From assembly GCA_035559435.1 (NCBI GenBank), contig DATMBC010000014.1, positions 1-40,838 of the forward strand: a DNA stretch of 40,838 nucleotides. Direction: 5' to 3'. The position numbers and the translations under genes were made by a program. Of this stretch, positions 16,601 through 23,379 are shown in pieces. Origin of the DNA: a bacterium (GTDB taxonomy: Bacteria > Zixibacteria > MSB-5A5 > WJJR01). Numbering within the stretch: position 1 is the first letter of the stretch; each line of letters starts with the position of its first letter. Below the pieces are notes generated by a model that was not told the origin of the DNA, did not search any database, and saw only the letters and a program-made list of their open reading frames with translations.

Positions 16601-17048
16601 CACCCTCTCTGAGCGTTGGCGTCCACAAGACGTTGATTACATCCTGCACAATTGTGCCTGCCGCTCGGTCATAGATAAGTGCAGGGTCGTCGCTATGGTA
16701 AGCAAGGTCGTCATCAATGTAATTGACATCGCCATACTGATAAAACTGGAAACCAACTTGTACGAAGGCAGTATTCAGGTAATTCAATGCGACCGACAAA
16801 TCTACTTCTTCCAGCCCCCCGGACCCGTCCGAGCGCCGAATCACATGGAATGTGACAGGCAGAGTGACCGCACCTGCGGTTTGTGGCGCCCAAGGGTAGT
16901 CCCATCCCTTCGCGACGCGCTCTTGTTCAAACTCTATGTCCGATTGCGGCGTTATAGCCCCGCACTGGAACTCCTGCGCGCCAGCGGATTGGCCGCTGCC
17001 GAGCATGAGACAGATCGTGATGGCACTCAGCATGAATAAACGCCGCAT
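13668..17048 (-). CDS. Secreted M43-type metalloprotease with beta-helix and C-terminal FlgD/T9SS-like domain
   Basis: The start is the ATG at 17048 with GGAGG at 17054-17058 (a GTG at 17060 would bury that site). The 1126-residue protein has a signal peptide (cleavage near AGA-QE, about residue 24). Its pappalysin-type M43 domain carries the zinc motif HEMGHFFGLSH (H176, E177, H180, H186) and the later NIMSYS Met-turn. A pectate-lyase-like beta-helix starts near residue 290 (DYASIQEAVDAAKVCDTVLV). An Ig/fibronectin-like section with a TPLLDWTDG motif follows. The protein ends with NYPNPFNASTTIAYRL and a GTYLYRIQAG-type domain, as in FCB-group secreted proteins sorted to the cell surface. Codon use is visibly less GC-rich than in neighbours. 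It sits inside the cytochrome cluster, so it may be an insertion or a surface protein for the conduit. Confidence 0.85.
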   Translation of the reverse strand: MRRLFMLSAITICLMLGSGQSAGAQEFQCGAITPQSDIEFEQERVAKGWDYPWAPQTAGAVTLPVTFHVIRRSDGSGGLEEVDLSVALNYLNTAFVQVGFQFYQYGDVNYIDDDLAYHSDDPALIYDRAAGTIVQDVINVLWTPTLREGDAYPYREYIFHESRLAASPRYPSVFAHEMGHFFGLSHTHGPCNTLCGGVKECPDGSNCATAGDFLCDTPADPMLLGKVSQPPNCEYDGSDAAPAACGPTPYAPPVRNIMSYSVWTCMDEFSPMQIAKMWYVLQHRYACGLTGSRTILVPQDYASIQEAVDAAKVCDTVLVAPGAYSVTTGNNIDFGGKRLVVMSSAGASSTIITVSNETAFVLENHEPDGSVIRGFTVQGSGGMRIKNSSPLVDSCYFIDCAPIHVTGELSYPKIYDSRFQECSGSLWGGAILFLQSGGEVRGNLFLNNYCYGKGGAVCVVNGLETSTIEVELAFNTFVGNSSSNSGGAVWLIQTSGTTHVHNNTYVMNDCSTTARFPCVMGSEEDYSEPGAWITVENEILTNNLTYAMCKTGYPTWGAVDCNFWQNALGDFNPAGVVQQVPGGTLTALDPIYCDFEGSDYSLSWESPCVGKGAKGVGCGPAPILLTPPDGSRTSSATPLLDWTDGETSSPQQYFTYGVQVDDDVAFSLPTMTSTDLESSHWNVSPGLADGVWYWRARQKFNAVGDPELGIWSRWSEARSFQKFTSGGGNPSCPVLFVEVGGDYIQENPLLTGCELFGYQATVTDHYQIATPVPVTQRELVLQLRELEDEVTYLNSIELLAVEHPAQTKLASDATGKIVICAAGALSPTSAVDETGADRLPDVIAEDGRYFQAHSSGSLVLCFRALGGVIAAQSAQKGGCPVTKPGSPLSPSAELRVEQLTSEGSWTQLPLPPSRVNASVQYFVLDQPVGAEGLTRVRVAWVGAYEVDYLPLYAILPIQPTIDRLEPTSVRITRGQVSSGMTDQSLGQGVTLLRNGDVATFSFKLPEVITPSSRRSLIVKAEGRYEPVLASPPAETGCQLLGNYPNPFNASTTIAYRLYHSMLVTIEVYNVLGQRVSVLREGLQESGMHEIVWEGRDDSGHPVPSGTYLYRIQAGENTTAGKMSLLK

Positions 17049-17496
17049 AACAGCCTCCACTTTTGGATTCTCCTGACATCACACGAAGGCCCTTTGATCG
17101 GACAATACCGCGTTACTGACAACGCTGAACTCGCTATTCCCCTGCGCCTCACATCACTCCGTGCCACAATCACGAATGATTGCGATTCCATTGACCTGTT
17201 CCTCACTTCGACCGCAACCAACAAGTGCTCGCGGGCAAGCAAAGCGTTCGTCAGCCGCCGTCGTATCCACGTAAGCCATCATGCGGGTGTCCCTCCACAC
17301 AGCTAGCGGCGACTTGGCTATCTGCTCGTAGCATGAACTGCAAGTGTGGAATCCTTTTGTGCTGCGTGGCACACCCGCGCCCCAATGTCCGACGCGAGCG
17401 CTCAGTGTCTGTACTGGTGACAGAATCAAGTCTTATAGCGAGGATGTCAAGCGCTTTTTGCAACCACTCAATCCGGGATACATGCGAATTGCAAAA
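17049..17496. other. Lower-GC intergenic stretch between the protease and cytochrome lipoprotein genes
   Basis: About 450 bases of lower GC content upstream of the protease gene. A 91-residue minus-strand frame (17154-17429) contains a CSSC motif but no good ribosome site and no recognisable family, so I do not call it. The protease promoter should lie here, but I find no convincing -35/-10 pair. Confidence 0.4.
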
Positions 17497-17520
17497 CGGG
17501 CTGTCCGCGAGGACAGCCCG
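17493..17520 (-). terminator. Intrinsic terminator after the cytochrome lipoprotein gene
   Basis: On the minus strand CGGGCTGTCC, a four-base loop and the exact complement GGACAGCCCG (17520-17497) are followed by TTTT. This strong 10-base stem starts 36 bases past the stop codon at 17557. It would end the transcript of the barrel, 13-haem and lipoprotein genes before the protease gene. Confidence 0.7.
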
Positions 17521-17556
17521 TCCGAACCAGTGCGTCCAGTTCAATTCGTTGCTAAG

Positions 17557-18576
17557 TCAATGAGACATTACCCAAGCTTTCGTCGCTGCCAGCACGGATT
17601 CAGCATACTTCTTGTTATGAACTCCCCTGCTCTTATCGTGCCGAAGCAAGAGGTAGTTCAAGACCGCACCCCTTGGCTCGCCGGGCGGTGGCGCCCCCGC
17701 TCCGCGCGAGGCATACTCCCTATCCGCTGAAAGCCACCCTCGATCCGCCAGCAAGTCACCCAACTCGCTCAACTCCTGTTCAAACGAGTCTTGATATTCT
17801 CTCGTTAGTCGCGTCGCAGTCGTGTCGCTGGCCCATCCATGACATGAGCAGCCCTTGGAGTTTATGATCACCTTGCCACCTGATTCATAGTTGATTGCGA
17901 AGCTATGTCCGCCGGCGATCACGTTATCGGGTAGTTCTGCCATGTGGCATTCGACGCACCCGTCGGCAATCGCGCGGTGGGCCGCATCGGCCTCGTAGAT
18001 GATGTCCGGGAACTCATACGCACCCTGGCCGGACAGTACGTTGGCTTGTGGAGCGTAATGAGGGCCCCAGCGGGTGACAGTAATTGGATTTGGCGAGTCT
18101 ACCGACGGGTCGGTTGGGCGCGCCTGATGGCAAACGGCGCATGTATTGCTCAAGCCTCGGTCATACTTACCGCCATAATTCAAGTCAATGGCAGCCGTAA
18201 CGCGCAGGCTGAAGTCCGCGTAAGTGTGCGGGGCATGGCAGGCGAAGCAACTGATGTGCGATGATTCCTCCAGCGGCAGCTCCTCGCCGGTGGCGACATA
18301 GTGCTGGAACCCCTCGGTGGTGTGGCATTTCGAGCACGAGGGGCTGGCGTCGGTGCCGCGGCGGACATAAGTGTCGCTCATGTTATGCCCGGAGATCGCG
18401 TACTGATCCTGGATCGGCCGCAGGTAGTTGGCCATGGTGAAATCGTCGGTGTGACAGTCCATGCAGAGCGCCGTTCCGGGCGGCCCCGCCGGTCCCTCGT
18501 CTCCTTCGCAACTGGCCAGGCCCAGAAGCAGGCCGCATATCGCCAGTGGCGCCAGGGCTTTCAACCAGTTCCTCAT
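17557..18576 (-). CDS. Multihaem cytochrome c lipoprotein
   Basis: The ATG at 18576 (MRNWLKALAP) has AAAGGAG upstream and gives 339 residues. The signal peptide ends in the lipobox LASC (C23), so the mature protein is lipid-anchored. A short collagen-like GPAGPPG follows. Five CxxCH motifs are present (CMDCH, CSKCH, CFACH, CAVCH, CVECH) plus an irregular GCSCHGW, a CXCH. The C-terminal 100 residues have no haem motif. It sits downstream of the 13-haem and barrel genes in the same direction and ends at a strong terminator, so the three form a likely porin-cytochrome unit. Anchoring at the outer membrane is inferred. Codons for the first 120 residues are GC-rich like the neighbours, while the later part resembles the lower-GC protease gene. 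Confidence 0.82.
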   Translation of the reverse strand: MRNWLKALAPLAICGLLLGLASCEGDEGPAGPPGTALCMDCHTDDFTMANYLRPIQDQYAISGHNMSDTYVRRGTDASPSCSKCHTTEGFQHYVATGEELPLEESSHISCFACHAPHTYADFSLRVTAAIDLNYGGKYDRGLSNTCAVCHQARPTDPSVDSPNPITVTRWGPHYAPQANVLSGQGAYEFPDIIYEADAAHRAIADGCVECHMAELPDNVIAGGHSFAINYESGGKVIINSKGCSCHGWASDTTATRLTREYQDSFEQELSELGDLLADRGWLSADREYASRGAGAPPPGEPRGAVLNYLLLRHDKSRGVHNKKYAESVLAATKAWVMSH

Positions 18577-18646
18577 GCTGTGCTCCTTTCCCCCGTTAAC
18601 TGACAACTCACTTCGTGATCGCCATCATCAACAAACAACTCGTTGG

Positions 18647-19765
18647 TCAATCCGCGTCCCGCCCGTGGCACTTGCCGCAGAATCCCACACCCGGTGTCCG
18701 GCTGCCGTTCTCATGGCAGACAAAGCAGACGGCGTCGCGGTCATCGTGCCAGGATCCCTTGACATCCTGCAGGAATCCATCGGGATGCGGCGACACGATC
18801 GTGCGGTGGCACTGCAGGCACGACGGGTCGGCGCCGCTGGGCTCATGGCATCCGGCGCACACCTCGATGTCGCGCCGGGCAAAGTCGGCGTGGGTGTAGA
18901 ACTTGAAGTCGGCCAGATCGTGCCAGACCGGACGATGACGGCTTGCATCGTTCTCCGGGTTGTGGCAGGCATTGCAGAACGACTCGGTTTCATGGCAGAC
19001 GGCGCAATCCATCGTCTTGGCGCGCACATCGCTGCCGTGCGTCCAGCGGTAGTTGAGCGTGTGGGCGCGCTGCAAAAGCAGGATGTCGTTGCCTTCATGC
19101 GCCGGCGCCAGCGGCCCGAGGCGGTCAACCGGCGCGCCCTCCTTGTTGCGCACCGCCAGCCCGAGCGCCGCTCCCTCATGGCATTCGGAGCAGTAGCTCT
19201 CGCGGTGGCAGCTCTCGCAGGAACGGGCGTCGCCACGCGCCGCGATGGAGTGATCGAGCGTCCAATCGGCCACGTGGTCCTTCGGACGCAGCAACTGCAC
19301 CTGCGAATGGCAGACGCCGCAATCGTCCTTCATCTCGCGCTCGTTGTGGCAATCGGTGCAGAGTTCCATCGGCGGCAGGGCCTCGGAGGGGGCCTTGGTG
19401 GCCGTCTCGACACCGGCATGGCAGGTGGCGCATTCCAACCCCTGCGCCATGTGCCTGGCATGGTCGAAAGTCAGTTCGCGCGGCGCGGTCGGCCACGGCG
19501 AGGAACCATCGGCCGGCACCGTCCAGTTGACCTCCGATGGCTCATGACAACCGTAGCAGTCCTCGACCTTCGGCAACAGCATGGTGACCGCCGTGGTGGC
19601 CGAGCCGGCCTCCTTGTGGCAATCCAGGCAGGCCGCTCCGACCTCCTCGATGTGCTTTTTATGATCGAAGGGGATGGTCGGCGTCTTGGAGCCGGTCGCA
19701 AGCGACGCGAAGATCATGCCTCCCGCCGCCATCACCATCATCGCTGTGAGTATCTGCCGTTTCAT
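18647..19765 (-). CDS. Periplasmic 13-haem cytochrome c (c3/c7-like repeats)
   Basis: The ATG at 19765 (MKRQILTAMMVMAAGG) has a GGAAGGGTGGG upstream, and its hydrophobic N-terminus (about residues 8-24) acts as a signal sequence. The 372-residue product carries 13 CxxCH motifs from CLDCH to CGKCH. Elements such as PFDHKKHIEEVGAACLDCH and LTFDHARHMAQGLECATCH are the F-D-H-x-x-H...CxxCH pattern of cytochrome c3/c7 folds, in which the upstream His is the distal haem ligand. A close CESCHRESYCSECH pair lies mid-protein. It is 43 bases downstream of the barrel gene and 70 bases upstream of the lipoprotein cytochrome gene. Inferred role: a periplasmic electron wire, or the haem chain inside or beneath the barrel, as MtrA is in MtrCAB, without clear sequence identity to it. 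Confidence 0.84.
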   Translation of the reverse strand: MKRQILTAMMVMAAGGMIFASLATGSKTPTIPFDHKKHIEEVGAACLDCHKEAGSATTAVTMLLPKVEDCYGCHEPSEVNWTVPADGSSPWPTAPRELTFDHARHMAQGLECATCHAGVETATKAPSEALPPMELCTDCHNEREMKDDCGVCHSQVQLLRPKDHVADWTLDHSIAARGDARSCESCHRESYCSECHEGAALGLAVRNKEGAPVDRLGPLAPAHEGNDILLLQRAHTLNYRWTHGSDVRAKTMDCAVCHETESFCNACHNPENDASRHRPVWHDLADFKFYTHADFARRDIEVCAGCHEPSGADPSCLQCHRTIVSPHPDGFLQDVKGSWHDDRDAVCFVCHENGSRTPGVGFCGKCHGRDAD

Positions 19766-19808
19766 CGTCGCCCACCCTTCCGTGACGGGTCCGCCCGCAA
19801 CCGCCGGC

Positions 19809-21089
19809 TCAACTTTGGCCGCCGAGACGGTTGAAGAACCACCAGGAGAATCGCGCGATCAGACGAAAATCCGATTCGTCCCCGGCAAACGTGGACATCG
19901 TCTTGATGTCCTGCGTAAGAAACTGCGCCTCCACGTCGAGGGTCGATTGCGGCATCCACTGCCAGCGCACCCCGCCCCAGATCGACGCTTCGATGTTCGC
20001 TTCGTCCTGTTCCTCGATCAGCTCATAGGAGGAGTAGTGCGATCCGCCGCGGACCGTCCAGCGGTCATTGAGCGGATACATGGCGTCGCCGGAAATTCCG
20101 ATGGTCGATCCGGCGGCCCCGCCTTTGCCATGCAGCATCAGCGCGAAGTACCGGTGCGAGACACCCAGATCGAGGCGTTGCGAGTTATCCTCACCCAGTT
20201 CGACCAGCGCGCCGCCCACGGTCACCGTCCAGTCCCGATGGACGCGATAGAGAATGCGCAGACGCCCCTCGGTGAAGTCCGATTCGCCGAAGACCCAGAA
20301 GATCGAGTTGTAGGCGATGCTCGGACGGCGGAAGCGGAACTGTCCCTGCAGACTGACCTGCCGGGAAGCATCCCAACGCGCCGACAGATGCGCGCGCTGC
20401 AGACGCATGCGCGGCTCGTCGTAGATCAGATTGACGTAGAGCGAACCGAAGCGCGGGATCGAGCGGCGCCAGTCCAGCCCGAACTCGCGCGCCGCCAGAT
20501 TGTCAACTTCGGTATCGCCGTAGTGCCGGATGCGGCGAATTTCATGGAAACTGAGGAACATCGTGCCGAGCGTCTGGCAACGCCGTCCCAGACGCGCCCC
20601 GACCGCGTGGCCCTCATCGAAATCGGCCGGCTTGAACCGCCCGTCCTCGGGCGCCAGCGAACCGACATAGCCGCCGACCTCCCAGCCCTTCCACACCCGG
20701 GCATCCGCCGAGGCGCCGTCGATGGCCAGCGACCGGGCGGGCCAGCTGATCCGGTGACGCCCCAGCGTGGCGTCGGCGGCCCCGGCGATCTTCCGCCAAC
20801 GGGCGTACAGATCATAGACGCGGTAGTCGTCGACGTTGTCGCCCTGTCCGCGCGAATCGAAGCGCCCGCGCATGGTCGTTGCGATCTCGAGGTCCTGCTG
20901 CGCAATTCGTCCCAAACGCAGTCCGAGCGTGCCGCTGTTCTGCCAATGGCGCGTGTCGCTGGAATCCAGCTCACTGCGCTCCCAGAGATAACTGGACACA
21001 CCAACCCGTCCGGAGAGAACGGCGGCTTCGGATAAACCGACGAAACCCAGAAATAGAACGAGGGCAACGGCGCAGAGCATGCGGTTCAT
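19809..21089 (-). CDS. Outer-membrane beta-barrel, probable partner of the multihaem cytochromes
   Basis: The ATG at 21089 (MNRMLCAVALVLFLGFVG) follows GAGGGGGAA and begins with a signal peptide (cleavage near SEA-AV). The 426 residues show alternating polar/hydrophobic strands with aromatic girdles across their whole length, and the end (FSWWFFNRLGG) is aromatic-rich as in outer-membrane barrels. There is no haem motif. It is the first gene of the transcript with the 13-haem and lipoprotein cytochromes, which is the gene order of porin-cytochrome conduits. I see no CxxC or other MtrB signature, so similarity to MtrB/PioB is by context rather than sequence. An alternative is a stand-alone channel for anions or small solutes. 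Confidence 0.75.
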   Translation of the reverse strand: MNRMLCAVALVLFLGFVGLSEAAVLSGRVGVSSYLWERSELDSSDTRHWQNSGTLGLRLGRIAQQDLEIATTMRGRFDSRGQGDNVDDYRVYDLYARWRKIAGAADATLGRHRISWPARSLAIDGASADARVWKGWEVGGYVGSLAPEDGRFKPADFDEGHAVGARLGRRCQTLGTMFLSFHEIRRIRHYGDTEVDNLAAREFGLDWRRSIPRFGSLYVNLIYDEPRMRLQRAHLSARWDASRQVSLQGQFRFRRPSIAYNSIFWVFGESDFTEGRLRILYRVHRDWTVTVGGALVELGEDNSQRLDLGVSHRYFALMLHGKGGAAGSTIGISGDAMYPLNDRWTVRGGSHYSSYELIEEQDEANIEASIWGGVRWQWMPQSTLDVEAQFLTQDIKTMSTFAGDESDFRLIARFSWWFFNRLGGQS

Positions 21090-21476
21090 CGGATTCCCCC
21101 TCGATTGAGTGACCCTGCCATCCACCGTCTTTTATCGGCGGCCCAAATCGGTCCGAGAACCAAGACCGGGCCAACAGTACACTTGTTGACAGAATCCGGC
21201 AACGATGAAAGCCGGCTTTTGTCAGACTGGCGCCGCGAATTGTGACAATCCGGCTTGAAGTTGTTCGGTTTGGACGGCGGCCGGATGCATGCGCAAGTGG
21301 CGCGCCGGCGTGGAAATGTATGACCGGCGCGGTCGTATTGCCATGCTGAATCGACAACACCCCGCCGCCCGGGGAGGCGCCGGCCCTTAGCAATTGCCGT
21401 TCAACAGTATCGCGGCGGTGCCGATACTACAAGAAGTGAGTTACCGCGCGGCGTCGCGCGACGAAACGGGGCAAAC
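21090..21476. other. 387-base divergent control region between the electron-transfer and kinase/cyclase operons
   Basis: No gene is visible. It should hold the promoters of both divergent operons. A minus-strand candidate is TTGCCG (21197-21202), 17 bases, TACTGT (21174-21179). On the plus strand a TTGACA at 21186-21191 has no good -10 at the right distance. I do not see a CRP-type TGTGA-N6-TCACA site. Confidence 0.4.
21174..21202 (-). promoter_or_regulatory. Candidate promoter for the barrel and cytochrome operon
   Basis: Minus-strand TTGCCG, 17-base spacer, TACTGT. The -35 matches four of six and the -10 three of six. Position (85 bases before the ATG at 21089) and spacing fit, but the match is weak. 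Confidence 0.28.
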
Positions 21477-23030
21477 ATGGGGCTGCAGGACACCGGACAC
21501 ATCGCCCTCCAGTCGGTCGATATCTTCGAAGGACTGCCGGACAACATGCTCGGCGCGATCCGTGGTTTCATGGACCGTCGCGATTGCCCGGCGGGAACGG
21601 TGCTGTTCTCCGAGGGCGAGCGCGCCGATGCGATCTACTTCGTGCGCAAAGGCACGGTGCAGATTCTTAAAACCAGCGGCGGCAAGTCGGAGGTACTGGC
21701 CACACGCGGACGCGGCGAAGTTATCGGCGAGATGGCCCTGTTCGACTCCACCCCGCGCTTTGCCACCGCCATCTGCGAAACGGATTGCCAGGTGTTTGTG
21801 CTCTCCCGCGCCCGATTCTTCGAGTTGTTGCCGCAGCACCCCAGCATCGCCGAACGCATCATGCGCATCATGAGCCAGCGCGTTCGCGAGGCCGACGTGC
21901 GGCGGCTGGAAACCCTGGAAGCCAAGACACGGGAGTTGGAGAACGCCCGCCTGCGCCTGGAAGCGTCGCTGCGCTACCGGGAGCGGGTGCTGGCCTGCGC
22001 GCCTTACCCGATCATCGTGACCGATCCGCAGAACCGGATCCAACTGGCCAATCATGCGGCCCAGCGCCTGTTCGGGCACCCAAGCCAGCGATCGTTCTGG
22101 GAGTGGCTGCAGCCGGCCGATCCCGGCGTGGTCGCCGAGGCGCGTGCGCGGCTGGAGGCCGGCGCGACGTGGAAATCGGAGCTCGAGCTGGAAGGCGTCG
22201 ACGGCGATCAGATATTCTGCGTGGTGACGGCGGTGCCGATCGCCGACACGGGCGACGGACGCCCGGCGCGACTGTGGATTCTCGAGGATCAGACCGAGAT
22301 GCGCGCGCTGCAATCGCGCGCTCTGGACCGCGAACGCCTCGCGCTCAAAGGCGAGATGGCCGGCGAAATTGCCCATGAGTTGAACAACTACCTGGCAGTC
22401 CTAATGGGCAATGTCGAGCTCCTGCCGATGTTTTTGGGCGGCGCGGTGCCGCCGCCGGCCGAACGCGCGCTCGCCAGCATCCAGCAGGCGCTTGCGCAGG
22501 TCGCGCTGTTCACCGACAATCTCCTGCGCTCGCGCCATCCGGCCGGCCAGAAGACCGAGATCCAACTCAATGAGTTCCTCGAAAATCAGATCGCCTTCCT
22601 CCGCCCGCAGAAACGGATGAAGAAGGCGGTCATTCAGACGCAGTGGGCCGAGGGCATCCCGCCGCTGGAGTGCGATGCGTCGGGGCTGCAACAGGTCTTC
22701 TACAACCTGATGCTTAACGCGGCCGATGCGCTGGCCGAGGGCGATCACAATCATCACACCATTTTTGTGTCGACCCACTACGACGCCGAGCGCGAATGCG
22801 CGATGCTGGTGGTGGAGGACGACGGCCCGGGGATTCCGCGAGACGTTCTGCCGCGCATGTTCAAGGAGCGCGTCTCCTCCAAGCCGACCGGCCACGGATT
22901 CGGTCTCCTGACAATCGCACGTATTATTCAGGAACACGGAGGCACGATCACCCCCGGCACCCGCGCCGGCGGCGGGGCCCGCTTTGTCATCACCTTGCCG
23001 CTCGGCCGGGGCGTTGAACCCTTGAGGTGA
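21477..23030 (+). CDS. Histidine kinase with N-terminal cyclic-nucleotide-binding domain and PAS domain
   Basis: The 517-residue soluble protein has a cNMP-binding domain at residues 10-140. Its phosphate-binding cassette GEMALFDSTPRFATA keeps the Glu and Arg that hold the cyclic phosphate, so it should bind cAMP or cGMP. A coiled linker (ETLEAKTRELENARLRLEAS), a PAS domain (about 170-275) and a kinase core follow. The H-box is EIAHELNNYLAVL, the N-box FYNLMLNAADAL, and the ATP lid DDGPGI with GHGFGL. No receiver or transmembrane segment is present, so it senses inside the cell and signals to a partner elsewhere. The cyclase gene two genes downstream probably makes its ligand. It is divergent from the electron-transfer operon, which it may control. 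The start codon has only a weak ribosome site. Confidence 0.86.
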   Translation: MGLQDTGHIALQSVDIFEGLPDNMLGAIRGFMDRRDCPAGTVLFSEGERADAIYFVRKGTVQILKTSGGKSEVLATRGRGEVIGEMALFDSTPRFATAICETDCQVFVLSRARFFELLPQHPSIAERIMRIMSQRVREADVRRLETLEAKTRELENARLRLEASLRYRERVLACAPYPIIVTDPQNRIQLANHAAQRLFGHPSQRSFWEWLQPADPGVVAEARARLEAGATWKSELELEGVDGDQIFCVVTAVPIADTGDGRPARLWILEDQTEMRALQSRALDRERLALKGEMAGEIAHELNNYLAVLMGNVELLPMFLGGAVPPPAERALASIQQALAQVALFTDNLLRSRHPAGQKTEIQLNEFLENQIAFLRPQKRMKKAVIQTQWAEGIPPLECDASGLQQVFYNLMLNAADALAEGDHNHHTIFVSTHYDAERECAMLVVEDDGPGIPRDVLPRMFKERVSSKPTGHGFGLLTIARIIQEHGGTITPGTRAGGGARFVITLPLGRGVEPLR

Positions 23031-23034
23031 CCGC

Positions 23035-23379
23035 ATGGACCTGCTGTGGTACCTCCTCCTGGCGCACCTGACCGGCGATTTTGCCCTGCAGTCCGACCGG
23101 ATGGCGGCGGACAAGGCGCAATCACCGCGCGTACTGTCTGCCCACGTCATCGTGTACGTGACCTGTGTGGCACTGGCGATCTGGCAGTACACTCTCTGGA
23201 CCGGCGCGCTGCGCGCCTCGGTGACCACCGTCGCCGCGGGACTCTCCGTCATCTTCACGCTCCATTGGATACAGGACTACATCAAGGGCCGTCGGTTTCC
23301 CGAAAGTAAGCAGGCCTTTTACGCCGATCAGGTGCTCCATCTCCTCCAACTGTACGCCCTGAGGATCATCCTCGCATGA
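23035..23379 (+). CDS. DUF3307 small membrane protein
   Basis: This 114-residue protein starts four bases after the kinase stop codon and overlaps the cyclase start as ATGA, so the three genes are one transcript. It opens with LLAHLTGDFALQSDRMAADK, the H-x-x-x-D-F-x-x-Q signature of DUF3307, and has hydrophobic helices at about 30-55 and 60-80, then HWIQDYIKGRRF. Family members are short integral membrane proteins of unknown biochemical role, sometimes next to phage or signalling genes. Its place between a cNMP-responsive kinase and a cyclase suggests a link to this signalling pair, but nothing in its sequence proves it. Confidence 0.8.
   Translation: MDLLWYLLLAHLTGDFALQSDRMAADKAQSPRVLSAHVIVYVTCVALAIWQYTLWTGALRASVTTVAAGLSVIFTLHWIQDYIKGRRFPESKQAFYADQVLHLLQLYALRIILA

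Noticed and set aside
17154-17429. 91-residue minus-strand frame with a CSSC motif
   Set aside because: There is no ribosome site or recognised family and the motif is not a haem site; it may be a chance frame in lower-GC DNA.
21240-21260. CRP-like site in the divergent control region (TGTGACA)
   Set aside because: The half-site TGTGA at 21241 lacks the matching TCACA at the right spacing.
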